NCBI GenBank assembly: GCA_001724265.1
Contig: MEDY01000003.1
Coordinates: 123,284 to 187,283 of the forward strand
Direction of reading: 5' to 3'
Origin: Rhizaria sp. SCN 62-66
Taxonomy: Eukaryota > Rhizaria, unplaced
DNA: 64,000 bases
Shown: in pieces, positions 54,301 to 64,000 of the stretch
How positions within the stretch are numbered: the stretch's first letter is position 1
Layout of the letters: each line of letters opens with the position of its first letter
Position numbers and translations under genes: made by a program
Notes under the pieces: model-generated
What the model saw: only the letters and a program-made list of their open reading frames with translations
Told to the model about the DNA's origin: nothing
Databases searched by the model: none

Positions 54301-57300
54301 GCGGGTGTCCCGCTTGGTCCGAACGCCACCCTTGGCAGAGCTAGCGCTGGAGCCACTGCTGGAGCTCTTGTCCTGAGAAGCGCTCTTCGCCTTGTTGCCC
54401 GCCGCCTTGGTGGGCAGCACGGACTTGGGCGCAGGCACCACGAGCGCATTCGCGCCGGCACCGTTCGCGCCGGTGGACTTGCCCCTGCTCTTGCTGGCGA
54501 CGGCGGCGAGCACCTCGCTGGCGGCCGTGGCGGCCGCGGTGGCCGTGTCGCGCACAGTCGCGGCGTTGGTGCGCGCCGTGCGGCCGATCCACGACACCAG
54601 CCCCGGGAGCCCGGCGTTGAGGATGTCGAACGGCAGCGGCGGGATCGAGAAGGGCAGGTGCGCCGACTGCGGCGCGAGCGCGAGGTCGACGAGCAGCTGC
54701 GTCGTGGGTGTCACCATCGCGGCCGGAGAGACGGCCGCGGAGAGAACAGGCACGGTCGACACCGTGGTGACGGCGCCCGACTGCGCCAGCGCGCTGCCGG
54801 CCGTCGTGCTAGCGGGCGCAGCGGCCACGGCGAGCGTCGCCGTCGGCACCAGCGCCGCGCCGGCCGTGGACACGACCGTGGGCGGCAGCGCGGGCGCCGC
54901 GAGCGCGGGCGGCAGCGCGGCGCGGAGCCCGCCGACGCAGACGACGCCCGCGAGCGCGGGGGCCGCTCCGGCCATGACTGGGCACGAGCACGCGCCCTGC
55001 GCGATCGACACCGTCGCCGAGGCGGGCATCGCGCGCGTGATGGTAGTCAGCGAGTTAGCCGCGACCTCGGACGCCGCCGCGGCCGCCTGCAGCGCGGGCG
55101 CGATCGAGATGCCCGCGCGCGCGAGCGCGGTCGCGATGGCCGCCGTCACGGCGCCGGCGCCGGGCGAGCGCGGGACGTAGCACGACGTGTTGCCCGTCGC
55201 GGCCGCCGCGGCCAGCGCGGAGAAGGCCTCGGCGTTGGCGTAGCTCAGCGGGGACGTGTGCGCGAACAGCGCAGCCGCGCTCATGTTCGAGCCGGCAACG
55301 CCGCCGTCATCGCTCATCGCGACACCGCTATTGTTATTGCTACCGTTGTTGTTGCTATTGTAATTCTGCACGTGCAACAGCGTGTCGCCCAGCACGGCGG
55401 CGTTGTAGCCGTCGCCGTAGACGTACGCCGGCGGGGCCGCGCTCGAGAACGAGCCGCATGGCTTGCGGCCGAGCAGCGCCGCGGCGGCCGCGCTGGCGCC
55501 GTTGCTGTGGCCGACGCCGAGCCCGCCCGCGCCCGCCCCCGCGCCGGTGCCTGGGAGCGCGACGGCGACGCCCAGGTGCGCCTCGTACACGTCGCGCGCG
55601 CGCGGGCGGGTGCGGTCGGCGAGGCTGCGCGGCCCGCCGATGAGCGGCGGCGTGCGGTGCATGGTCAGGCCGCCGGCCGGGGCGCCGCCAGTGAGCGCGG
55701 CGGCGGCCGCGGCGGCCGTGGAGAGCTCGAGTGCAGCGTGGAGGATGCTGTGCTCGATGAGGTAGTACTGCTGCGCGGTGGCGACGGCGTGCGTGTTCAT
55801 GCGGTCGAGCACGAGGTGCACACCGGACCCCGTGCGGCCAGAGTTGGGCAGCTGGATCGCCCAGGACGGGATGCGCAGCGTGAAGCGCTCGGGGTCGCAC
55901 GTAATCAGCGGCCGCCCGCAGAGCGACACGCCCGTCGGGGTGCGCGTGGTGGAGCCCGTGGTGATGTGCAGCGCCTGATTGATGCCGGCCGTCGCGGTGG
56001 AGCCCCCGGAGGCGGAGATGGGCGCCACGGGCGGGCCCGTGAGCATGATCGTCGCCGACTGCGCCTTGAGCAGTCGGTTCGCAGACGAGCTGACGGAGCG
56101 TGGCAACATGCGAGCGACCGTGAGGGGGGAGGTGAAGAGGCCAAACCCGCAGTCGACGTCGGCGTCGAGCGGCTGCGCGCCATTGCGCCGGTTCGCGCGC
56201 TCGCCCACGGCCACGGCCGAGTAGTTGTTGCTGTTGCGCGGCTCCATGCCTTCGAGCGACACGGGGCCCAGCGGGTTGGGCGTCACTGCACCAGGCTCCT
56301 CAGAGCAGAAGACGAACTCCTCGTCCAGCGGGGGCAGCAGCGGGGGGCGGTCCACGGTCGGCTCGAACGCGTAGCCGCGCAGCAGCAGGTCGTCGTAAGC
56401 TGACCGCAGCCCCGTGAGGCGCGACGAGTAGACCTGGCCCTGCACGGACTGGAGCGCGCGGAACAGCGGCACGCGCCGCAGATCCTCCGCGCTGTCCCGC
56501 GTGACGCCGGAGCCACGGTGCGCGCCCGCGGGCGTCGCCGGGACAAGCGCGTGGCTGCTGTTGATGCTGCTGTCATCCGCGTAGTTGTGGGCGACAATGC
56601 CGGCCAGACGGCGGAGCTTGCGCTCGGCCTCGGAGCCCGCCGCGGCGGGGACGCGCTTAACGCGGCCGCCGCCCACAGCAACCTTGCTGTCGCGAGAGCT
56701 CGCACCGCCACCGGCGCTGGCACTGGCGCTGGCACTGGCGCTGGCGCTCGCGGTGCTGGCGGAACCACCATTAGACTTGTGGCTGGGACTGACGCTGCTG
56801 CTGGGCTTGTTAAGCGAGATGGGGACCGTGAGCATGCCCGTGGCGCCCTTCGTGGCGGCGGCGGCGGCACCGTCGAGCGGGACACGCACCTCGGTGAGCG
56901 CGTTGGGCAGGAGGTAGAACATGTTGCCCGCGTGCAGCGGGTGGTGCGGCGGCATCTGCGCCAGCGAGTCGCGCGGCGCGGGCACATCGGCGCCAGCGCC
57001 GCTCACACTGCTGCTGTTGCTGTTGCTGCTGACGCCGGCGCTGGCACCTGCACTGGCGTTAACGTCGTAGGGCACGCTGTACGCGAGCTTGCGGAGCCTG
57101 CGCTCGCGCTTGACGCGGCGGCGCAGCTTCGGCGGCAGCGCAGAAAGCTTGAGCGGCTTATACGGCACGGGCACGACGACGCCGGCGCCGCCCCGGGAGG
57201 CGAGCAGGCGTGCGCGGTGCGACACGACGGCCGCGCCCCAGCCGCGGGACAGAGGGACCTTGCCCGCCGCGCGCGCGACAGCCCCCGTGCCCGCGCCCGC

Positions 57301-60300
57301 GCCAGCACCGGCGCCGGAGGTGGAGGCGCCGCGGGCGGAGGCGCGGCCGCGGCCCGCGGCACCCGCGCTGCCGGCGTTGTTGCGGGAGGCTGCGCGGGAC
57401 GGGGTAGCGGCCCCGGCCGAGGCGGAGGTGGCGGCGGCGGGATTGGTAGCGGCAGCAGAGGCGCGGCCGCGGCGGCTGGGAGTTGAGGCGGCGGCCGCGG
57501 GGGTCGCCGGCGTCACTCCAGCGCTGCGGCCGCCACGCTTGGTCCCCCCAGACGCGGGCGCGGACGCGGAGGAAGGGGCGGCGCTCTGTGCGGTGCTGTC
57601 AGTGGTGGCCGGAGCGATCCGCGAGGGGCGAGCACCACTGTTACCGTTTTTTGACGCCCCCTTGGACGCTGAAGAGCCTGCGGATCGGCCCGAGTTGTTC
57701 GCTATCGATCGGCCGCTGCCAGCCGACTTCTTGCTGCTGTTGTTGTTGCTGCTGCCGCCGCCAGAAGAGCGGGAGTTGGCGTTGGAGCGAGAGCGAGAGC
57801 TGCGACCGTGGTCGTCCTCCTCTTCTTCCTCCTCGTCCTCGTCCTCGTCGTCGTCATCGTCGTCGTCGTCGTCAGCGTCGTCATCCTCGCCGTCGTCGTC
57901 GCCGTCGTCGTCTTCGTCCTCGTCCTCATCTTCGTCCTCGTCCTCGTCCTCATCGCCGTAGCCGTTGCCATTGTCGTAGTCATCAGCACCGTCAGCCATC
58001 GCCGCACCGGCACCGGCCTCCTCATCGGCCAGCTGCTGCTGCTGCTGCTCCTGCTCCATCAGCTCGAGCTGCTGTTGCTGCAGCGCCAGCGCGTGCTGAT
58101 GCGCTAGCAGCGCCGCGCCGCCCAGCGCCACGTGCTTGCCCTGGTACAGCTCCTCGACGTAGCTAATGGCGAACTTCTGCACGCTGTTGAGCCGCGCGAG
58201 AACCTTGCCGAAGTCGCCGCGCACGCTGCCGCCGCTGCCGTCGCCGCCGTCGCCTCCTGCGAGCGCCGCGTCACCGTCGGCATCAGCGTCGCCGTCAAGC
58301 ATCGCGCCGTCCGCGCCGGAACCATCTGCGCCGGCGGCGGCAGCGCCGTTGCTGTTGCTGTCGCCGTCCGCGAAGTCGTGCGTGTCGAGCGCGACCTCGG
58401 ACTTGAGGTTGCGGGCCGCCACGCGGTCCTCCTCGTCCTCGATCGACTCCAGCATCGTCTCCAGCTGGCGCGAGCTGTAGCCCGCCTCGGCGCCGCCAAC
58501 GGCCGAGGCGGAGGCGGAGGACGGGTTGGGGGTCTCGTTGATGTCCTTAAGGCCAAGCAACTCCCTGTAAATGATTGAAAAAAATAAGGAAAAAAAAAAG
58601 CATACAGAATGTGAGCACGATGGTTTAGGAAATAAAATGGAGAAGAGCGAATTGATGCTAAAGTGTTGCTTGGAAAGTGAGTATAATCCGTACCTGGGGT
58701 CGAGCCTGTCAAGGAAGTCGGTGGTGAACTGGCCGTCACCGATGACGACGGAGTTCATGTGGCGCTTCTGGTTGCTCTTCTTGAGGATATTCTCCTCGAC
58801 GCTGTTCTCGGTGACGAGGCGGTAGATGTTGACCTCGCGCGTCTGTCCGATGCGGTGGCAGCGGTCCTGCGCCTGCGCGTCGATCGACGGGTTCCAGTCT
58901 GAGTCGTAAAAGACGACCGAGTCGGCGCCGGTGAGGTTCACACCCACGCCGCCTGCGCGCGTCGAGAGGATGAAGCAGAATATCTTAGGGTTGGTGTTGT
59001 ACAGCTCCATCAGCCGCGCGCGGTCCTCCACCTTGGTCGCGCCGTCCAAACGCAGGTAGGTGTGTCCGTGCGAGTTAAGGAACGCCTCGAGGATGTCGAG
59101 CATCTTACTGAACTGGGTGAAGATGAGCGCGCGGTGGCCGCCGGCCTTGAGCTGCAGCAGCAGACGCGCGAGCGCCTGGAGCTTGCCGCAGTCCCACTGC
59201 AGCAGCCGCTTGTCGGGGAAGTAGAGCTGCCCGCGGATGCGCCGCTGGTGCAGGATGTCCTCCGCGGCAGACACAGTCGCGGCCACGAGGGCCTCGCGGC
59301 GCGCGTTCATCAGCGACAGCGAGTTGACCGCGCCCGCAGACACGAGCGCGCCGCCGCCGCTGCCGGAGTCGGCGCCCGCGGCGATGAGAGCGGGCGCCGC
59401 GAGCTCGACAGCCGCGGCGGAGCCCGTGACGCGGGCCGAGAAGGCCGCGCCGGCGAGCCCGCGGCAGGGGCCCGAGGCGTCGATGGCGGGCGGCAGCGCG
59501 CGCGCGCGCGGGATGAGGCATGTGTACTGCACGATGGTCGCCGAGAGGTCCTCGGCGCGCTCGGTGTACGTGCGCAGCATCGCGAGCAGGCTGTCCGGCG
59601 TGGTCAGCCACGACGCGTACGCGTCCTTGGCGCTCGTCACCGCACTGCAACCATTGTTGCTGCCGGTGCTAGTGGGGTGGGCGCATCGGGCGCGGGCAAA
59701 CTCGAGCCCCTGGAGCGGGCGGACGGCGGCCGCGCGGACCAGCCCCGCGGGCGCAAGCACCGGCGCGGCCAGGTCCGTGCGCAGCTGGTTCACCAGCGCG
59801 TTGCGCGCGCGGACCTCAGTGAGCGCCGCCGTGCGCGCCGTGTTGACGGCCTGCCAGAAAGACGCCACGGCGGGGTCCGCGGCGAACTCCGGCGAGAGCG
59901 CCGGCGCGCGGGTGGCGAGCGTGTCGCACTCGGCCTCGGCCTTGGCGCCCTGCTCCGCGCTCAACACCACGACGCCGCCGCCGGTGCTGCCGTGGGCGGC
60001 GTCGCCGGCGAGGCAGAGCGCGTGGTAGGGCGGGGGCAGCGCGGCGCGGGGCGGCGTGTGCAGCCCGAAGCGCGCCCACGAGTGCTGCGGCGCCGGGTCC
60101 AGCGCGCTGGCGGCCGAGACCGAGGCCAGCAGCGCAATTCCGGCGTTGGGCAGCAGCGCGGTCGCGTCGTCGGCCCACAGCAGCCCGCAGGACACGGCTG
60201 TGAGCGCCGCCTTAAGCGTGGCGCGCTCGGCCGCGGTCACCTCGACGCCGGCCGCGCTGCCGGCGCCCGCGGCGGCCGCGGCGGTGAGGCAGAGCGCGCC

Positions 60301-63300
60301 CGCAGGGAGCCCGCTCGCGCTCACCACTTCGCTGCCGTTGTTGCTGCTGGAACTTGCGCCGTGCTGTGTGTTGGCGAGGAGTGTCTTAGCGAGCATGCGC
60401 GCGCCCGCAGTGGCGCCCGTGAGGCTCGTCATCGCGAGCACCAGCGGCGCGCCCGCCGCGGCCGCGGCGTGGGCCGCGGCTGCGTACACGGCCGCGGCGG
60501 CGCTGTTAACAACGGCCAGCGGGGCGGGGTCCAGACCGAGCGCGAGCGCGGGCAGCAGGCGCGCGGCCGGCGCGGGCACTTCGAGTGTCAGCTGGCCGGC
60601 GTCGAAGGAGCTGACGATGGCGCGGGCTGCGAACAGGTCGGGGTGGTTGCACACCTTGCGCAGCTGCAGCAGGATCGACATCATGCCCAGGAAAGACCCG
60701 GAGGCAAGCGTCTTGCGCGTCTCGGACTGGGAGATAAACTCTTCGTACAGCTGGCGCTGGCGCTTGGACAGACGGCACTTGATGACGTGCTCGTACTTGT
60801 TCGGCAGCTGCTTGGCGACGTCCTTCTTGAGGCGGCGCAGCAGGAAGGGCCGGAGCACGCCGTGGAGGCGCGAGATGAGCGCCTGGTTGACCTGTTCTTT
60901 GCCCTCGACCATGCTCGTGACGGGCGCGCTGAACCAGTCGCGGAACTCGGACTGCGACTGGAACACCGAGGGCATGAGGAAGTGCATCAGCGCCCACAGC
61001 TCCATGAGGTTGTTCTGCAGCGGCGTGCCCGTCAGCAGCAGCCGGTGCGCGGCACGGAACGACAGCATGTTCTGCCAGCGGCGCGACTTGAAGTTCTTGA
61101 TGTTGTGCGCTTCGTCGAGGATGAGGCAGTGCCACGGCTTGCGCTTGAACACGCGCGCGTCCTGCAACACGAGCTGGTACGACGTGATGCACACGTGGAA
61201 GCTGTTAGGGTCGGACCAGCCCTTGCGCTTGTCGAAGCGCTGCTTGGCCGTGCCGTGGTAGCAGAGCACCTTGAAACCGGGCGCGAAACGCTTGAACTCC
61301 ATCTCCCAATTGATCATGACACTGGTAGGGACGATGATGAGGTGCTGGCCCCAAATGCCCTTCTCGCAGGCCAGCCAGGCCAGCCACGCGATCGTCTGCA
61401 GCGTCTTGCCCAGGCCCATTTCGTCGGCCAGGATGCCGTTGAGCTTGTTCTCGGACATGGACACGAGCCAGTCGAGGCCGATGTGTTGATACTCGCGCAG
61501 CGACGCGCGCAGCATCGACGGGACAGGCGTGCGCACCTTCTGCGTCTCGAACGACGAGCCCACGGGCTGGAAGCCGCTCGCGATGCTCACGGACGATTGC
61601 AGCAGCGCCTCATCATTGCCCTTGCTCGGCGCACCGGCGGCCGAAGCGGAGCTGGAGGAGCCGCTGACGTCCGAATCGGAGTCGGAATCGCCCATATCCA
61701 CGGTGTTTCCGCCCGCGGTGGCGCCGGCGCCGGCGCTGCCGCTCGCGCTGGGCGAGTCGTTGTCGGAGTTGTACGCGGCCTCGTCGTCGCTGTCGGCGGT
61801 GGGCACGCCGTGCGGCGCGGGGTCGGTGCCGGCCATGCGCCGCAGCGCGCGCTTGCCGTCCTTGACCACCACCGCGGCCGCCTTGGCCGCAGCAGCGCTG
61901 CTCTTGCCCTTGCTCGCAGTAGCAGCGGCGGCAGCGGCATCGTCAGAGCTTTCCTCGTCTTCGTCCTCGTCTTCGTCCTCGTCCTCATCCTCGTCCTCGT
62001 CGTCCGCAGTGGCTTGGGCGTACAGCTCAGGGTAGTCACGGCGCAACAGCTCCTCGAGCGGCATGTCCATCTCCTGCTCCAGCTGATTCACCTCGAGCTC
62101 CTCCTCGGCCTCGAGCTCAGCCTTGGACTTGCCAAAGTTAAGCCGCTTCTCGTCGGCCTCGAGCGTGCCTTCGTCGTCCTCCTCGTCCTCGTCTTCGTCG
62201 CCGCTGAACTCGGACGCCTCGGCGGCCTCCTTCTCCAGCGCCGCCAGCGCGGCCCCGGTCGGGGCGGCTGAGGTGGACATGGCGCCACTGCCGCGCTTGC
62301 CGGTCGGCGCCGCCGCAGAGGCGCTCGACGCAGAGGCCGTGCTGGCACGGGCACCGCGGCCGCGCTTGGAGCCGGCCTCGGCGGCCGAGCTCGCGGCGCT
62401 GGCGCTGGGCGCGGGCAGCACGACGTCGCGTGCACTCGCGCGAGCCGAACCGCTGCCACCGCTGCCACTGCTGCTGTTGCTGTTGCTGCTGCCGTTGGCG
62501 GCCACGACGGCGTCGTCGATGTCGGAGGCGACGCGCGCGCGCTTGGCGGCGTCGCGCACGGCGGCGCGCTGGGCGCGGCCCTCACGGCGCTCCTCCGTGG
62601 CCGCCACGCGCGCGCGCGCACGCAGCGCCTGCAGGTGCGGCGACGGCGTGAAGCCCTGGCGCTCGAGCGAGGCCAGGATCTCCTCCAGGGGCGTGTCGAG
62701 ATCGTTGGCAAGCGCGGCGGCCTCCGCGCGCGCGTCCTCGTCCGTCTGCTCCTTGGCCGCGGCGTCGAAACTGGAGAGGTCGTCGTCGTCGTCGCCGGCG
62801 CCGTTGTCGTCCTCGTAGTCGCCACCGTCGTCCTCGTCGCCCGCGACGCCGTCGCTCGTGCCCACGGCCTTGGAGGCCGGGCGCTTGCGCGACGCGCCGG
62901 TGCGGCCAACGCTGCCAGATCCCGCGCTGGCGCTGGCGCTGGCGCTGGCAGTGCCGGTGCCAGTCGCTGTAGGGGCGACGGGACTGCCGCCGCCGCCGCC
63001 GGGGGCCGTGGCGCCGGCCGCGGAGGCGATCTGCAGCGCCTTGGCGGTGCCCGCGCCCTGCTTGAGGTCGAGCGCGATCGACGCCGAGAGCTGTTCAGTG
63101 TGCGAGACGATCTTCTCGAGCTCGCGGTCAAGCACGGCCTTGCGTTCGGCCTCGGCGCGGAGGTGATGCTTGTACGAGAGCAGCTTGGAGATGTGCAGCC
63201 AGAACTGCTTGACCATGCGCGACACGTGCGCGGCGAGGCGGCGAACGGACAGCTCAGCCTCCTTCTCGGCGCGGACCATCGCCGAGGCCTTGCGCTCGTG

Positions 63301-64000
63301 GTAGCCCATGACGGCCTTGGCGAGCTTGCGCGCGATCTGCATCTTCCACTTGCGCTCGCGGGAGAAGTCGTTACCCAGCCACTCCATTTCCTGCAGCAGA
63401 AAGTCCCAGTGCGTCTTGTTGCGCGGGGGCTCCTGCGCGCGGCGCAGGCGCTTGCCGGCCTCGACCTGTGGAAAAATACATGGCAAACAAAGCAAAGATT
63501 ATTGTCAAAAAGGGACATAGAAATGCCAAACATAGAAAATGGAATCAATGAAAAAACATGAAGAAATTGTTGTTGTTTCAGCGGCGTACCTGAAACTTCT
63601 TGATGATTTGCACGAGGTCCGCCTTGCGGCGCTGCAGCTCCTCAAGCGGGGGCAGCACCTCATCCGGCGACCGTATCGCCCACGCGGCCAGCTCCTGCGG
63701 CTTGAGGCCCAGCACGGTGGAAGCGGACTGGGACAGCGCGCGGCGGAAGAGCTCCTCGACCTGCGGGCTCAGCTGCGCCATGTTATGTTGCGCTTGGCTA
63801 TGCGCGTGCGCCGCCGCGTGCAGCTGCGCCGCGACGGCGTCCTGGGCCGCGGCGAGCGTGTTGGTGCTCGCGCCGGGCTGTTCACCGCCCGCGCCCAGCG
63901 GCAGCGCGGCCGCGGGCGCGTACGGGCTGGACGCGTAGAACCCGGCCTCGGCCGACGCGGCGGCGGCCGCGGCCGCGGCGGCGGCAGCAGTGGCCGCGGC
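51316..64000 (-). CDS. SWR1: SWR1/EP400-type chromatin remodelling ATPase (5' end outside window)
   Basis: SWR1-family remodellers exchange H2A for H2A.Z in nucleosomes. In-window exons are 64000-63590, 63465-58694 and 58564-51316, at least 4,143 aa; donors are GTACGC and GTACGG. An HSA domain (PRNKTHWDFLLQEMEWL, about 63430) binds actin-related proteins in this family. The Snf2 motor has DEMGLGKTLQT (about 61420), DEAHNIKNF (about 61110) and LTGTPLQNNLMELW (about 61030). A family-typical but very long insertion of roughly 550 residues follows, then ALIFTQFSKML (about 59120), STRAGGVGVNLTGAD and QDRCHRIGQTREV (about 58860). A SANT/Myb domain (IWRSDEDTLLLQLLLRFGSN, about 53420) and Gln-rich end follow, as in EP400 and plant PIE1. 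Acidic runs lie near 57800-57960, 61930-62010 and 62170-62210. The stop is TAA. The frame is open to the right edge, so the N-terminus is missing. Confidence 0.95.
51337..51430. repeat. Polyglutamine-coding CAG/CAA tract
   Basis: GTTGCT/GCTGCT-type trinucleotides on the plus strand code for interrupted polyglutamine on the minus strand, at the extreme C-terminus of the SWR1-type protein just before PPGPSA and the TAA stop. Confidence 0.9.
51829..52085. repeat. Imperfect 6-bp tandem repeat coding for (Ala-Gln)n
   Basis: Repeats of the type GCCTGC/GCCTGA/GCTTGC on the plus strand. Read on the minus strand they give an alternating Ala-Gln tract with Ala interruptions near the C-terminus of the SWR1-type protein. 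Confidence 0.9.
57820..57955. repeat. Polyacidic-coding trinucleotide tract
   Basis: GTC/CTC-rich trinucleotides on the plus strand code for a run of about 45 Asp/Glu residues in the SWR1-type protein. Acidic tracts in chromatin remodellers often bind histones; that role is inference here. Confidence 0.85.
58565..58693 (-). other. 129-bp intron with length divisible by three and no in-frame stop
   Basis: GTACGG at 58693 and AG at 58566-58565 bracket a T-rich segment whose translation (phenylalanine/serine-rich) breaks the conserved Snf2 C-terminal sequence. Splicing restores RLDPRELLGL. Because length is 43 codons without stops, retention would keep the frame. Confidence 0.8.

Noticed and set aside
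59062-62271. 1,069-aa open frame antisense to the Snf2 region, and a similar 1,004-aa one at 53389-56403
   Set aside because: Arg/Gly/Val-rich shadows typical of GC-rich third positions; the minus strand carries conserved Snf2 and SANT motifs.

Overview
The window is nuclear DNA from an intron-containing, probably unicellular eukaryote. Exons are GC-rich and full of homopolymer and low-complexity runs (Ala, Gln, Asn, Ser, Asp). Introns and gaps between genes are clearly AT-richer. I count 18 genes plus one possible gene start at the left edge, on both strands. I cannot name the lineage from the sequence.

Layout: possible gene start at the left edge (-, 1-47); fibrillarin (-, 522-1799); ankyrin/CbbX-like AAA protein (+, 2189-4302); ARF GTPase (-, 4935-5907); N-terminal protein methyltransferase (-, 6827-8013); DNA topoisomerase III (+, 8500-13614); uroporphyrinogen decarboxylase (-, 14038-16154); ALG10 glucosyltransferase (+, 16501-18852); a very large LisH/CTLH/WD40 protein (-, 19094-25643); an Hsp33-type redox chaperone (+, 26184-28598); an ATG27/MRH-like membrane protein (+, 29641-30590); a pICln-like protein (-, 30817-32142); GET1/WRB (+, 32515-33482); NOP16 (-, 34015-35750); Tudor-SN/SND1 (+, 36531-39917); a giant disordered protein (-, 40228-45837); a poorly resolved coiled-coil gene (+, 46272-47267); a long coiled-coil protein (+, 47773-50978); and a SWR1/EP400-type chromatin remodeller that runs off the right edge (-, 51316-64000). 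These are mostly housekeeping genes with no operon-like relation. Fibrillarin and NOP16 both serve ribosome biogenesis.

The main discovery is that UAG looks like a sense codon here. All 18 gene ends use TAA (9) or TGA (9), and none uses TAG. Two long genes each read through in one frame only if TAG is translated. The LisH/CTLH/WD40 gene has three in-frame TAG codons between its N-terminal and C-terminal domains. The disordered gene has four within about 66 codons. Neither has an in-frame TAA or TGA. The amino acid cannot be fixed from this window; Gln and Leu are the precedents in other protists.

A second genome-level oddity is the 5' splice site. Of 26 introns placed by protein homology or frame, 24 begin GTACG instead of the usual GTAAG, while GTAAGT occurs unspliced inside exons. 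This predicts an altered U1 snRNA or a changed donor-recognition rule.

Many conserved proteins are greatly enlarged by low-complexity insertions (TOP3 about 1,609 aa, Hsp33 about 679 aa, ALG10 about 740 aa). Several short DNA words recur in both coding and non-coding sequence irrespective of strand and frame.
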